A stretch of 64,000 nt of DNA from Massilia norwichensis (GTDB lineage: Bacteria > Pseudomonadota > Gammaproteobacteria > Burkholderiales > Burkholderiaceae_D), in the NCBI RefSeq assembly GCF_024753245.1, contig NZ_JANUGX010000001.1, positions 186,001-250,000 on the forward strand, given 5' to 3'. Of the stretch, positions 1 to 8,258 are shown piece after piece (position 1 is the stretch's first letter; the number at the start of each line of letters is the position of its first letter). The notes under the pieces were generated by a model, which had not been told where the DNA came from, did not search any database, and saw nothing but the letters and a program-made list of their open reading frames with translations. A program made the translations under genes and the position numbers.

Positions 1-1073
1 TTCAAGGCCGGCAGCGCCGGATCGGGCGCTCCATCCCACAGGTGCGGCGGCAGCCGGCCCTCGGGGTTATCGTCCTGCATGGCGAGCCAGCAGAAGGCCG
101 CTTCGACCGCACCGGCGGCGCCGAGCGTGTGGCCGGTGAAGGGCTTGGTCGAGCTGACCGCGACATCGCCGCCGAACAGCTCGGCCACCGCGCGCGATTC
201 CATCGCATCGTTCTGCACGGTGGCGGTGCCGTGCAGGTTGATGTAATCGATCTGGCCAGGTTCGATGCCGGCGCGCCGCAGGGCTTCGCGCATCGCGATG
301 CGCGCGCCGCCACCCGCCGGATCGGGCGCCGACATGTGGTGGCCGTCGGACGACTCGCCCCAGCCGCACAGCGCCACCGCAGCCGGCTCGCGGCTCATCA
401 GGAACAGCGCCGCGCCCTCGCCCAGGTTGATGCCCTTGCGGTTGGCGCCGAGCGGATTGCAGGGCGCCGGGCTGACCGATTCCAGCGCGCTGAAGCCGGC
501 CACCGTGAACGCGCACAGGGTATCGACGCCGCCGGTGACGACCGCGTCGCACAAGCCCATGCGGATCAGGCGTGCGGCGCTGGCAAGCGCCTTGGCGCTC
601 GACGAGCAGGCGCTCGAATGGACATAGGCCGGGCCGCCGGTGCCGAGTTCGCGCGCAATCAGCTCGGCGGGCGAGCCCATTTCCTGCTGGCCGTAGTGGA
701 AGCCGGCCGGCAGTGCGCCATCCGCCAGCTCGGCCGCCAGCGCCGCTTCGGTGGCTGCCACGCCCGAGGTGCTGGTGCCGATCACGACGCCGACGCGGGC
801 CGCGCCGTAACGCGCGATCGCCGCCTCGGCCGCCGGGCGCAGCTGCGCCAGCGCGGCCAGCGCCAATTGGTTGTTGCGGCTGCGTAGCGGCAGCGGCAGG
901 TGGTCGACACGCGGCAGTGCGACATCGACGCAGCCTACCGGCAGTTCGCGGCCGGGCGAATACGCATCGGAGACGCGCAAGCCGCTGCGCGCTTCCTCGA
1001 GCAGGCGCCACGCGACTTCTTCGCGCCCGCTGCCGAGTGCGCACACGATGGCGCAATCGTTCAGGTACTGCAT
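1..1073 (-). CDS. apeO: Beta-ketoacyl-ACP synthase of aryl-polyene operon (3' end cut by window)
   Basis: Condensing enzyme that would extend the polyene chain on ACP. The frame runs off the left edge and about 357 residues are visible, close to the usual ~400. The thiolase-fold triad is intact: Cys in SACSSSAKA near residue 156, His in NLHGTAT and His in KPFTGHTLGAAG. The ATG at 1073 is chosen because GAGGGA lies 12 bases upstream; an in-frame ATG at 1085 adds four residues. It follows the DUF3261 gene, whose stop is at 1090. Gene order matches ApeO of characterised APE clusters, where it pairs with a chain-length-factor partner (here the gene at 12951-13685). The assignment rests on motifs and synteny. 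The remaining ketosynthase, dehydratase and ketoreductase genes probably lie beyond the left edge. Confidence 0.9.
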   Translation of the reverse strand, partial: MQYLNDCAIVCALGSGREEVAWRLLEEARSGLRVSDAYSPGRELPVGCVDVALPRVDHLPLPLRSRNNQLALAALAQLRPAAEAAIARYGAARVGVVIGTSTSGVAATEAALAAELADGALPAGFHYGQQEMGSPAELIARELGTGGPAYVHSSACSSSAKALASAARLIRMGLCDAVVTGGVDTLCAFTVAGFSALESVSPAPCNPLGANRKGINLGEGAALFLMSREPAAVALCGWGESSDGHHMSAPDPAGGGARIAMREALRRAGIEPGQIDYINLHGTATVQNDAMESRAVAELFGGDVAVSSTKPFTGHTLGAAGAVEAAFCWLAMQDDNPEGRLPPHLWDGAPDPALPAL

Positions 1074-1089
1074 GCTGGGCCCCATTCCC

Positions 1090-1656
1090 TCATTCTGCGG
1101 CCGACTCGACGGTCAGCTGGTATTGGTAACGCACGTTATCCAGCACCGCAGTTCCCTGCCAGCGCGGCGTGCCGCTGTAATCGATGGTGGTCACGACCTT
1201 GCCGTCCAGGCGCAGCGTGCGGCGCAGGCCCTGCTCCTCGATGCTCCAGCCGGACGGCAGCGCGCGCGCGATCTCGGCGGCCGGCCACAAGGTCAGCTGC
1301 AGGTCTTCGAGCACGTCGGCGGCGCGCACCTGCGCCGGCAGCATCGGATGGCGCCACTCCTTCAGCTCGCGGCCGTCGAAGTCCAGGCTCAGCACGCGCT
1401 GGCCGAACGCAAGGCCGACCAGGTTCAGGCGCGCGGCGTCGACTTCGAGCGCGACGTCGAGGTCGTTGGTACTGCCGCCGCGCTGCACGGTCAGGTGCTG
1501 CTGCACGCTGATGGGCTGGCCCAGCGTGGCGGGCGCCAGGCGCAGGCCGAGGCGCGCCGGCCCGGCCTTGGGCGCCGTGCAGCCGCCCAGCAGCAGGCCG
1601 GCCAGCAAAACGGCCGCAGGAAGCACGGCATACTTAGGCATAGACAGTCTCCGCAT
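1090..1656 (-). CDS. apeN: DUF3261 family lipoprotein of aryl-polyene operon
   Basis: Small exported lipoprotein of 188 residues. A basic start, a hydrophobic stretch and a lipobox (LLGGC near residues 22-26) mark it for lipid attachment after signal peptidase II cleavage. DUF3261 proteins occur next to the exporter in APE clusters and are thought to help place the pigment in the outer membrane; the exact role is not established. The first ATG (1656) overlaps the exporter gene by 23 bases. The second ATG (1641) overlaps by only 8 and starts a more typical signal peptide, so it may be the true start. Confidence 0.82.
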   Translation of the reverse strand: MRRLSMPKYAVLPAAVLLAGLLLGGCTAPKAGPARLGLRLAPATLGQPISVQQHLTVQRGGSTNDLDVALEVDAARLNLVGLAFGQRVLSLDFDGRELKEWRHPMLPAQVRAADVLEDLQLTLWPAAEIARALPSGWSIEEQGLRRTLRLDGKVVTTIDYSGTPRWQGTAVLDNVRYQYQLTVESAAE

Positions 1657-4012
1657 GGGTCTCCTCTTCGCTCAGGATGAAGCAAGGCGCGGCCAGCCAG
1701 ACCAGTGCGGTCCCGGCCAGCATGGTCAGGCCGAAGGCGCGCAGCGCCGGGGTGCCGCTCAGTGCCAGCAGTCCGAAGGACAGCAGGGTATTGGCCGCCG
1801 ACAGGCCGACCGCCAGCCAGGGCGCATCGCCGTCCTTGCCATGCCGCTCCTGCATGAAGATGCCGTAGTCGACGCCCACCCCGAGCAGCAGCATCAGGGC
1901 CAGCACGTGAAAGAGCTGCAGGCTCTGGCCGCTCAAGCCGAGCAGCGCCAGGGTCAGCACGCTGGCCGCGGCGGTCGGCGCCAGCACGCGCCAGGTACGG
2001 CCGCGGTAGCGCGGGAACAGCACCAGGTAGACCAGCGCATAGGCACCCAGCACCACCCAGCCCATGTAGGCGCGGTAGCGTCCCAGCACGGCCGAGATGC
2101 CGCCGACCTTGTCGACCCACTGCACGCCTTCGAGGCCCTCGGCGGCGCGTTCGAGTACCGGAATCGAGGCATAGCGCATGCCGCGGAGCGCGACGATGCT
2201 GGCGCGCACGCCGCCGACTTCGCCGATCCACAGGTGGCGCCACGGCTCGCTGGCCGGGGTGCGCAGGAAGGCATCCGGCGACATCGGCGCGGCCCGCGAC
2301 AGCAGATGGGTGCGGGTCGCCTCGACCCAGCCGCGGTCTTCGCCGACCTGCTGTGCCAGCGCCGCCAGCGGACCCTCGGCGCCGAGCAGGCGGCCTTCCA
2401 CCAGCGCCAGGCGCTCGCGCTGCGTCTGCGCCGACGGCACCCAGTTCGACAGCGCCTGGTAGCCGGCGATATGGCCCTGGGCGATCAGCGGATCGAGCTT
2501 GCGCTTGAGCGCCTCTTCGCGCTGCAGCACCTGCTGGTCGGTGGCGCCGCGCACCAGGTAGTACTGCACCGGGCTCGGGACGTCGAGCAGCTTGCCCAGC
2601 TTGATCTGGTCCTGCACCAGTTGCGGCGGCGAGGATTGCAGCGAGCGGATGTCGTCGTTCACGGTCAAACGCATGCAGCCGAGCAGCGCGCCCGCGCCGA
2701 GCAGTGCCAGCAGCGCCAGCGTGGCCGGGCTGGCGGAGACGCGCGGCCAGCGCGCGGCCAAACCGGTGTAGCGCCGCGCCAGCCAGCCGGCCCGCATGTC
2801 GCGCGCCTTGACCAGTGCCGGGAACCAGCAGGCCACGGTCAGCCAGGCGAACACCAGGCCCAGCGCGGAGAAGACGGCCATGTGGCGCAGACCGGGGAAA
2901 GGCGTCAGCGCCAGGCCCATGTAGCCGATCACCGCCGCCAGCAGGGTCAGGCCCAGGCCGGGCAGCAGGCGGCGCAGCAGGCGCGGCGAATCGAGGGCGG
3001 GGTCGGCGCCCAGCCGGTGGCAGAGGAAATAGATGCCGTAATCCTGGGCCACGCCGATCAGGCTGGCGCCAAACACCAGCGTCAGCAGGTGGATGCGGCC
3101 GAACAGCAGCCAGCACACGGACAGGGCGCCGAGAAAGCCGATGCCGATCGCCAGCAGCACCAGGGTGATCGGCTTGACCGAACGGAAGGTCAGCCAGGTC
3201 AGCAGCACGATGCCGGCCAGCGAGCCCAGGCCGATCGTCTCGACCTCGCTGCTGGCCTGGCGCCCGGCCGCCGCGGCGTGCAGCACGACGCCGGCCTTGA
3301 TCACTTCGACGCCGGGCACCGCGCGCTGCGCAGCGGCACCGGCCTGGTCCAGCAGCGGCACGACCTGGCGCTGCGCCGCCAGCGAAAAGGCCGGCTGTTG
3401 CAGGGTATAGGTCAGCAGCACGTATTCGCGCCCCTGCCCCGCCACGAACAGGCGGCCGTCGCGCGGACGCACGGGCGTCTCGCCGGCGCGTTCCTGCATC
3501 CAGCCGGCCAGCAGGCCGAAGGGGTCGTCGCGGAAGGCGCCCAGCTTGGGCCCGCCGAAGGCACCGTACAGGCGGCCCAGCGCGGATTCGAGCCAGAAGC
3601 CGGCCGGCTGCTCGCGCAGCTGGTTTTCCTGCTCTTTGCTTATCAACAGCGTCGCATGCGCCTGCAGGCCGTCCAGCCAGCCCGCCTGGACTTCGTCGCC
3701 GGCCGCGTCCAGGCGCAGCAGGTCCGCATGCGGCGCCAGCGCCGCGCTCCAGGCATCGGCGGCGCGCCGCGCATCGTTCCATTCGGCGGCGCCGACCAGG
3801 ATCACCACGCGCTGCTGGGCGCTGTCGACCATGTGCGTAAAGGATTGCTGCAGCACCGGGTCGCGCTGGTCGGCCGGCAGCAGCGCCAGGATGTCGGTGT
3901 CCGGCACGATGCGCTTGCCCAGCCACAGCCAGGCGTTGTGGCCCACCAGCAGGCACACCACCAGTGCCCACAGCAGCGCAAGATGTCGATGCGGGCGCTT
4001 ATGCGTGATCAA
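1634..4012 (-). CDS. apeM: MMPL/RND-family exporter of aryl-polyene operon
   Basis: Inner-membrane exporter of 792 residues, family typical. It has an N-terminal membrane segment, a large periplasmic loop, a hydrophobic block near residues 250-400, a second periplasmic loop, and a second block near residues 640-780. This is the two-fold layout of RND/MMPL transporters that move lipids. In APE operons it sits between the LolA-like and DUF3261 genes, as here, and is thought to extract the aryl-polyene lipid. The start is a TTG at 4012 that overlaps the TGA stop of the LolA-like gene. No other start lies close by, so translation is probably coupled and weak. Substrate is inferred from context. 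Confidence 0.88.
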   Translation of the reverse strand: MITHKRPHRHLALLWALVVCLLVGHNAWLWLGKRIVPDTDILALLPADQRDPVLQQSFTHMVDSAQQRVVILVGAAEWNDARRAADAWSAALAPHADLLRLDAAGDEVQAGWLDGLQAHATLLISKEQENQLREQPAGFWLESALGRLYGAFGGPKLGAFRDDPFGLLAGWMQERAGETPVRPRDGRLFVAGQGREYVLLTYTLQQPAFSLAAQRQVVPLLDQAGAAAQRAVPGVEVIKAGVVLHAAAAGRQASSEVETIGLGSLAGIVLLTWLTFRSVKPITLVLLAIGIGFLGALSVCWLLFGRIHLLTLVFGASLIGVAQDYGIYFLCHRLGADPALDSPRLLRRLLPGLGLTLLAAVIGYMGLALTPFPGLRHMAVFSALGLVFAWLTVACWFPALVKARDMRAGWLARRYTGLAARWPRVSASPATLALLALLGAGALLGCMRLTVNDDIRSLQSSPPQLVQDQIKLGKLLDVPSPVQYYLVRGATDQQVLQREEALKRKLDPLIAQGHIAGYQALSNWVPSAQTQRERLALVEGRLLGAEGPLAALAQQVGEDRGWVEATRTHLLSRAAPMSPDAFLRTPASEPWRHLWIGEVGGVRASIVALRGMRYASIPVLERAAEGLEGVQWVDKVGGISAVLGRYRAYMGWVVLGAYALVYLVLFPRYRGRTWRVLAPTAAASVLTLALLGLSGQSLQLFHVLALMLLLGVGVDYGIFMQERHGKDGDAPWLAVGLSAANTLLSFGLLALSGTPALRAFGLTMLAGTALVWLAAPCFILSEEETHAETVYA

Positions 4013-4605
4013 AACAGGGCCGCCTCTTCAGGCAAGACGGCGCCGGGGCCGGTCTTGATGTCGGAGAAGCTGATGTCGGTGCGGTCGCCGCCCTGCTCCA
4101 CCATGTGGATGTTGCGCACATAGGCGTCGCCGTCCAGCGAGATCGCGCCGATCGCCCGCGCCAGCGCCGGGCTGCGCGCCTTCAGCGACACGTTCCAGGA
4201 TTTGGCGGTGGCCTTGCCGTCGACCTCGAACAGGGTTTCGAGCTGGCCGAGGTCGCCGCCCAGCAGCGAGAACAGCACGCCGTTGATCATGCGTACGGTC
4301 GGCTCCTGGCTCGCTTCCAGGCGCATTGCCACGCGCTCGCCCTGCAGGTGCACGATCTCGTCGCGCGACAGGCGCAGCGTGTTCGGGAAGGGTTTCAGGG
4401 TGCGCCACAGCACGCCCTTGCCGGCGACCACGCAGAAGCGTCCGTTCGAGGCCAGCGGCTTCTTCATGCCGGCCAGCTGCTTGGTCTGTTCGAAGCGGCC
4501 GCACAGCTGTTCGGGCTTGGCCAGCATGCCCTGGATGGTCGCGACCGGTGCCGCGGCCTGGGCGCCGCTCGCCGCCAGCAGCAGGCCAAAGAGGATACGT
4601 TTCAT
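4009..4605 (-). CDS. apeL: LolA-like periplasmic outer-membrane lipoprotein carrier
   Basis: A 198-residue secreted protein with a signal peptide ending near AAASGAQAAA. The remainder has the LolA-type pattern: a FEQTKQL segment near residue 40, then strand-rich sequence. LolA-like proteins of APE clusters are expected to carry a hydrophobic product across the periplasm to the outer membrane, not standard lipoproteins. The ATG at 4605 overlaps the thioesterase stop by four bases, as is usual along this operon. A longer frame continues upstream inside the thioesterase gene but lacks a signal peptide and is rejected. Confidence 0.85.
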   Translation of the reverse strand: MKRILFGLLLAASGAQAAAPVATIQGMLAKPEQLCGRFEQTKQLAGMKKPLASNGRFCVVAGKGVLWRTLKPFPNTLRLSRDEIVHLQGERVAMRLEASQEPTVRMINGVLFSLLGGDLGQLETLFEVDGKATAKSWNVSLKARSPALARAIGAISLDGDAYVRNIHMVEQGGDRTDISFSDIKTGPGAVLPEEAALF

Positions 4606-5036
4606 GGTGCTTGCACTCCCAGCTTTTCGAAAAGGACGGGCGGCGAGACGAAGCACATCTCGCGGCTCGCGATGTCGACCGCGACCTGGGTCGTGGTCGC
4701 GCGGTTGATGCGCTTGCCGGTCTCGGCATCGCTGATCAGGTAGTCGATGCGCAGCGCGTTCTCCCACTCGACGATGTCGGCGCGAACCAGCAGGCGCTGG
4801 CAGAAGGTGGCGGCGGCCACGTAGCGCAGGTTCATCTCGATGATCGGCCACATGTAGCCCGATTCCTTCATCTGCGGGTAGTTGTAGCCGATCTTGTCGA
4901 GCAGCGCGCAGCGCGCGATCTCGAGGTATTTGGCGTAGTTGCCGTGCCAGACGATCTCCATCGGGTCGAGGTCGTAGAACTGCACCTGCACCTCGACTTC
5001 GGCGCTCCAGCGCGAGGCGGGCTTCAGCTTACGCAT
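4602..5036 (-). CDS. apeK: Acyl-CoA/ACP thioesterase, 4HBT hot-dog fold
   Basis: A 144-residue single hot-dog protein of the 4-hydroxybenzoyl-CoA thioesterase type. The family signature is visible near residues 21-38: YDLDPMEIVWHGNYAKYLE, with the catalytic Asp in DLDP and the HGNY turn. It would hydrolyse an acyl or aryl thioester, either releasing product or clearing stalled ACP. It overlaps the ammonia-lyase gene by 8 bases and the LolA-like gene by 4, so it is translationally coupled within the operon. It corresponds in order to ApeK. Confidence 0.86.
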   Translation of the reverse strand: MRKLKPASRWSAEVEVQVQFYDLDPMEIVWHGNYAKYLEIARCALLDKIGYNYPQMKESGYMWPIIEMNLRYVAAATFCQRLLVRADIVEWENALRIDYLISDAETGKRINRATTTQVAVDIASREMCFVSPPVLFEKLGVQAP

Positions 5037-6588
5037 ACAGGCTCCAGGCCTGGTCGCGGATGCGTCCCAGCAGCAGATGCAGTTCCGGGTCGAGGCGGCG
5101 GTCCTCGGTGATCGGCTCGACGTCGGCGCCGAGCAGGTCGAGCATGCGCGCCAGCGGCGCCGGCAGCCCGCGCGCCGGATCGAGCCGGCGGCGCAGCCAC
5201 ACGCCCTGGCGCACGGTGATCAAGAGCGCCGCAGCCACCTGTTCCGTCAGCTCCAGCACACGCAGGCAGTCGCGCGCGGCGATCGTACCCATGCTGACCT
5301 TGTCCTGGTTATGGCATTCGGTGGAACGCGAGAACACCGAGGCCGGCATGGTCAGCTTCAGGGCTTCGGCGGTCCAGGCCGAAGCGCTAATCTGCAGCGC
5401 CTTCAAACCGTGGTTGATGGCGGCGCGTTCGCCCGTCATGCCGGACAGATTGGCCGGCAGGCCGGCGTTGTAGCGCGCATCGACCAGCAGCGCCATCTGG
5501 CGGTCCAGCAGGTCGGCCAGGTTCGCCACCGCGTTCTTCATGCCGTCCATCGCGAAGGCGATATGGCCGCCGTAGAAGTGGCCGCCGTGCAGCACGCGCT
5601 CGCCTTCGGCATCGATGATCGGATTGTCGTTGGCGCTGTTCAGCTCATTCTCGATGGCGCTGCGGAAGAAAGGCAGCGCATCGGCCAGTACGCCGATGAC
5701 GTGCGGCGCGCAGCGGATCGAATAGCGGTCTTGCAGGCGCTTGCCGTTGCGCTCGAGCTGGCCGGCATATTCGAGATCCTGGCGCAGCCAGGCGGCCACG
5801 TTCTGCATGCCGGCATGCGGCTTGACCGAGAACAGGGTCTCGTCGAAGTGATGGTCGTTGCCGTCCAGGGCGAAGGAAGCCAGCGCGGTGATGCGGGTCG
5901 TCAGGCGCGCCAGGTAGTCGGCGCGGTCCCAGGCCAGGCAGGCCAGGCCGGTCATCACGGCGGTGCCGTTCATGATCGCCAGGCCTTCCTTCGGGCGCAG
6001 GCGCAGCGGGGCGATGCCGGCCTCCGCCAGGGCCTGCGCGGCCGGCACGGTCTGGCCGTCGCGCAGCACTTCGCGCTCGCCGCACAGTACCGCGGCCAGG
6101 TAAGACAGCGGGGTCAGGTCGCCGCTGGCGCCGACCGAGCCTTCGCTCGGGATCAAGGGCAGCAGGCCGGCGTCGAACAGGCGCACGATCTGCTCCAGCA
6201 GCGCCACGCTGACGCCGGAAAACCCCTTGGCCAGCGAGGCCAGGCGCGCGCCCATCACCGCGCGCGTCTGCGCCGGCGTCAGGAACTGCCCCATGCCGCA
6301 GCCGTGGTAGGTGTACAGGTGGTGCGGCAGCTCGGCCACCAGCGACAGCGGCACCGTCACGGTGCAGGAATCGCCGTAGCCGGTCGTCACGCCGTAGATC
6401 GCGCCATCTTCGCGCAGCAGGCGGTCGAGGAAGTCGGCGCCCTTGGCGATCGCGGCGCGGAAGGCCGGATCGTCGGACAGCGTGGGATGGGCGGTGCCGC
6501 GCGCGATGTCGACGATGTCTTCCAGCGCCAGGCGCTCGCGGTCGAAGCGCACCGTGCGCTTGCGGGTGTTGAGGTCAGTGAGCTGCAT
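5029..6588 (-). CDS. MIO-dependent aromatic amino acid ammonia-lyase (HAL/PAL/TAL family)
   Basis: A 519-residue lyase of the histidine/phenylalanine/tyrosine ammonia-lyase family. The MIO-forming Ala-Ser-Gly triad is at residues 154-156 (GSVGASGDLTP), and the catalytic Tyr lies in IYGVTTGYG (Tyr65). The selectivity loop reads PHHLYTYHGCG near residues 88-98. A His-His or His-Leu pair at this place is a feature of tyrosine-preferring enzymes, while HAL and PAL differ. It would convert tyrosine (or phenylalanine/histidine) to the arylacrylate that primes the polyene. Its position between acyltransferase and thioesterase genes, overlapping both, argues for starter-unit supply and against histidine catabolism; no other hut genes are near. 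Substrate is an inference. Confidence 0.88.
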   Translation of the reverse strand: MQLTDLNTRKRTVRFDRERLALEDIVDIARGTAHPTLSDDPAFRAAIAKGADFLDRLLREDGAIYGVTTGYGDSCTVTVPLSLVAELPHHLYTYHGCGMGQFLTPAQTRAVMGARLASLAKGFSGVSVALLEQIVRLFDAGLLPLIPSEGSVGASGDLTPLSYLAAVLCGEREVLRDGQTVPAAQALAEAGIAPLRLRPKEGLAIMNGTAVMTGLACLAWDRADYLARLTTRITALASFALDGNDHHFDETLFSVKPHAGMQNVAAWLRQDLEYAGQLERNGKRLQDRYSIRCAPHVIGVLADALPFFRSAIENELNSANDNPIIDAEGERVLHGGHFYGGHIAFAMDGMKNAVANLADLLDRQMALLVDARYNAGLPANLSGMTGERAAINHGLKALQISASAWTAEALKLTMPASVFSRSTECHNQDKVSMGTIAARDCLRVLELTEQVAAALLITVRQGVWLRRRLDPARGLPAPLARMLDLLGADVEPITEDRRLDPELHLLLGRIRDQAWSLYA

Positions 6589-7528
6589 TTGCGCGTTCCG
6601 ATCCGGTTACATGCCAAAAGTCGTAGAAGTTGAACCACTCCAGCGGCGTGCGCCGGACGTGGTGTTCGAGCCGGCGGGCATAATCGCCGGCCAGTTCGGT
6701 CAAAGCGGCATCGCGTCCGCGGCGCGGCAGGCTGACCCGCTCGCGCAGCAGCTCGAAATGGAGTTCGTGGCCACCGTCGCCGCTGCGGGTGGCGAACATC
6801 GCGTAGGCCGGGCAGCCCAGCACGGAGGCCATGACCCAGGGGCCGACCGGGAAGGCGGCCTCCTGGCCCAGGAAGGATGCGAGCGCGACCCGCGGATTGC
6901 TGGACACCGGCACGCGGTCGCCGGCGATCACGACGAACTCGCCGCGGGCAATGCGTTCGGACAGCTGCATCGCCATCGCCGGGCTCATGTCGGTCACCTG
7001 CATCAGGTTCAGCTGGCTGCGCGGGTCGAGCCTGGCGAGCATGTCGTTGAAGGCCTGGGCATGGCGGGTATGCACCAGCACCGTGACCTTCAGGCCGGGC
7101 GTGCGCAGCGACAGCGCGCGGCACAGATCGAGATTGCCCAGGTGCGAACAGACCAGCAGCGCGCCCCTGCCCTGCTCGACCATCTCGAGCAGCGGCGCGG
7201 CGCCATGCAGGCGCACGCGGCTGAAATCGAACAGGCCGCCCCACAGCAGCATCTTGTCGAGGATGGCCTCGGCAAAAGCGCCGAAGTGGCGCGTCACGCC
7301 AAGCACGCCGTGCGGCGCGCCGACGCGCGCCAGGTAGCCGCCCGATGCGCGCCGCGCACGCGGCTGGGTCAGCACGTACCACAACAGCACCGGGTACAGC
7401 ACGACGCGGAAGGGCCAGCGGCCGAACACGCGGCAGACCCAGAACAGCAGGCGCATGCCGGCCACGAAGCTGGCCTCCTCGATCGCGGCCCAGTGGCGCG
7501 TGTCCGTGGCTTTGTTCAGGTACGCCAT
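6575..7528 (-). CDS. LpxL/HtrB-like lysophospholipid acyltransferase
   Basis: A 317-residue acyltransferase of the lipid A lauroyl-transferase family. It has an N-terminal hydrophobic segment (residues ~20-50), a SHLGNLDLCR block that is the HX4-type active site, and a downstream VVIAGDRVP motif. In APE clusters such an enzyme, alone or fused to the glycosyltransferase, is thought to attach the polyene acyl chain to a lipid or sugar anchor. The ATG at 7528 overlaps the preceding glycosyltransferase by 13 bases, and the end overlaps the ammonia-lyase start by 14. A longer in-frame extension inside the glycosyltransferase gene has no family similarity and is not used. Confidence 0.83.
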   Translation of the reverse strand: MAYLNKATDTRHWAAIEEASFVAGMRLLFWVCRVFGRWPFRVVLYPVLLWYVLTQPRARRASGGYLARVGAPHGVLGVTRHFGAFAEAILDKMLLWGGLFDFSRVRLHGAAPLLEMVEQGRGALLVCSHLGNLDLCRALSLRTPGLKVTVLVHTRHAQAFNDMLARLDPRSQLNLMQVTDMSPAMAMQLSERIARGEFVVIAGDRVPVSSNPRVALASFLGQEAAFPVGPWVMASVLGCPAYAMFATRSGDGGHELHFELLRERVSLPRRGRDAALTELAGDYARRLEHHVRRTPLEWFNFYDFWHVTGSERANAAH

Positions 7529-8256
7529 TTGCGGCCCAGGAGCGAAGGCACACGCGGCAGCATGCCGAAGAACAGGGCCACGTGCAGGCGGGTGATCAGG
7601 ACGTTGTCGGTCCAGGCCTTGAAATGCGATACGCCGTCTTCCGGATAACCGACCCGGGTCGGCAGGTTGACGACCTCGACGCCGTCCCAATACAGGCGCA
7701 CCAGGATCTCGATGTCGAAGTTCATGCGCAGGCCGAGCTTGCGGCGGTGCGCCAGCGCCAGCACCGGTGCGACCGGATAGACACGAAAACCGCACATCGA
7801 ATCGCGGATCGCCAGCGACAGCGTGTTGATCCAGACCCAGATGTGGGTCAGGTAGCGCGCATACAGGCGCAGCGCCGGCACCGACTCGTCGTACAGCGGG
7901 CAGCCCGCCACCACCGCTTGCGGACGCGCGCGCGCGGCGTCCAGGAAGCGCGGGATGTCGGCGACGCTGTGCTGGCCGTCGGCGTCGACCTGCAGCACGT
8001 GGCTGTGGCCCTCGCGGGCGGCGCGCGCGAAGCCGGTCAGCACCGCCCCGCCTTTGCCCTGGTTGATGGCGTGGCGTTCCAGCACCACCTGGCCCGGATG
8101 TGCGGCAGTCAGGCGGTCGAGCTCGGCCGCACAGGCGGGCGAGCTGCCGTCGTCGACCAGGATGCAGGGCAGGCCGTGCGCGAGCACCTGCCCGAGCACC
8201 TTGGCGATCGCATGCTCGTGGTTGTAGACCGGGATAACGACGCAGGGATGGAACAT
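7516..8256 (-). CDS. Family 2 glycosyltransferase
   Basis: A 246-residue GT-A fold transferase of the dolichyl-phosphate-mannose-synthase-like GT2 group. It shows the N-terminal VVIPVYNHE strand, VDDGSS near residue 36, and DADGQH (the DXD metal site) near residue 90. The C-terminal half has hydrophobic patches and may associate with the membrane. It probably glycosylates the lipid anchor or the pigment. In several APE clusters glycosyltransferase and acyltransferase are one bifunctional protein; here they are two overlapping genes. Two bases separate it from the methyltransferase. Confidence 0.87.
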   Translation of the reverse strand: MFHPCVVIPVYNHEHAIAKVLGQVLAHGLPCILVDDGSSPACAAELDRLTAAHPGQVVLERHAINQGKGGAVLTGFARAAREGHSHVLQVDADGQHSVADIPRFLDAARARPQAVVAGCPLYDESVPALRLYARYLTHIWVWINTLSLAIRDSMCGFRVYPVAPVLALAHRRKLGLRMNFDIEILVRLYWDGVEVVNLPTRVGYPEDGVSHFKAWTDNVLITRLHVALFFGMLPRVPSLLGRKWRT

Positions 8257-8258
8257 GC

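Noticed and set aside
1184..4123. A 979-codon plus-strand frame across the pigment operon.
   Set aside because: Antisense to the exporter, lipoprotein and LolA-like genes, with Gln/Ala/Arg-rich composition and no motif.
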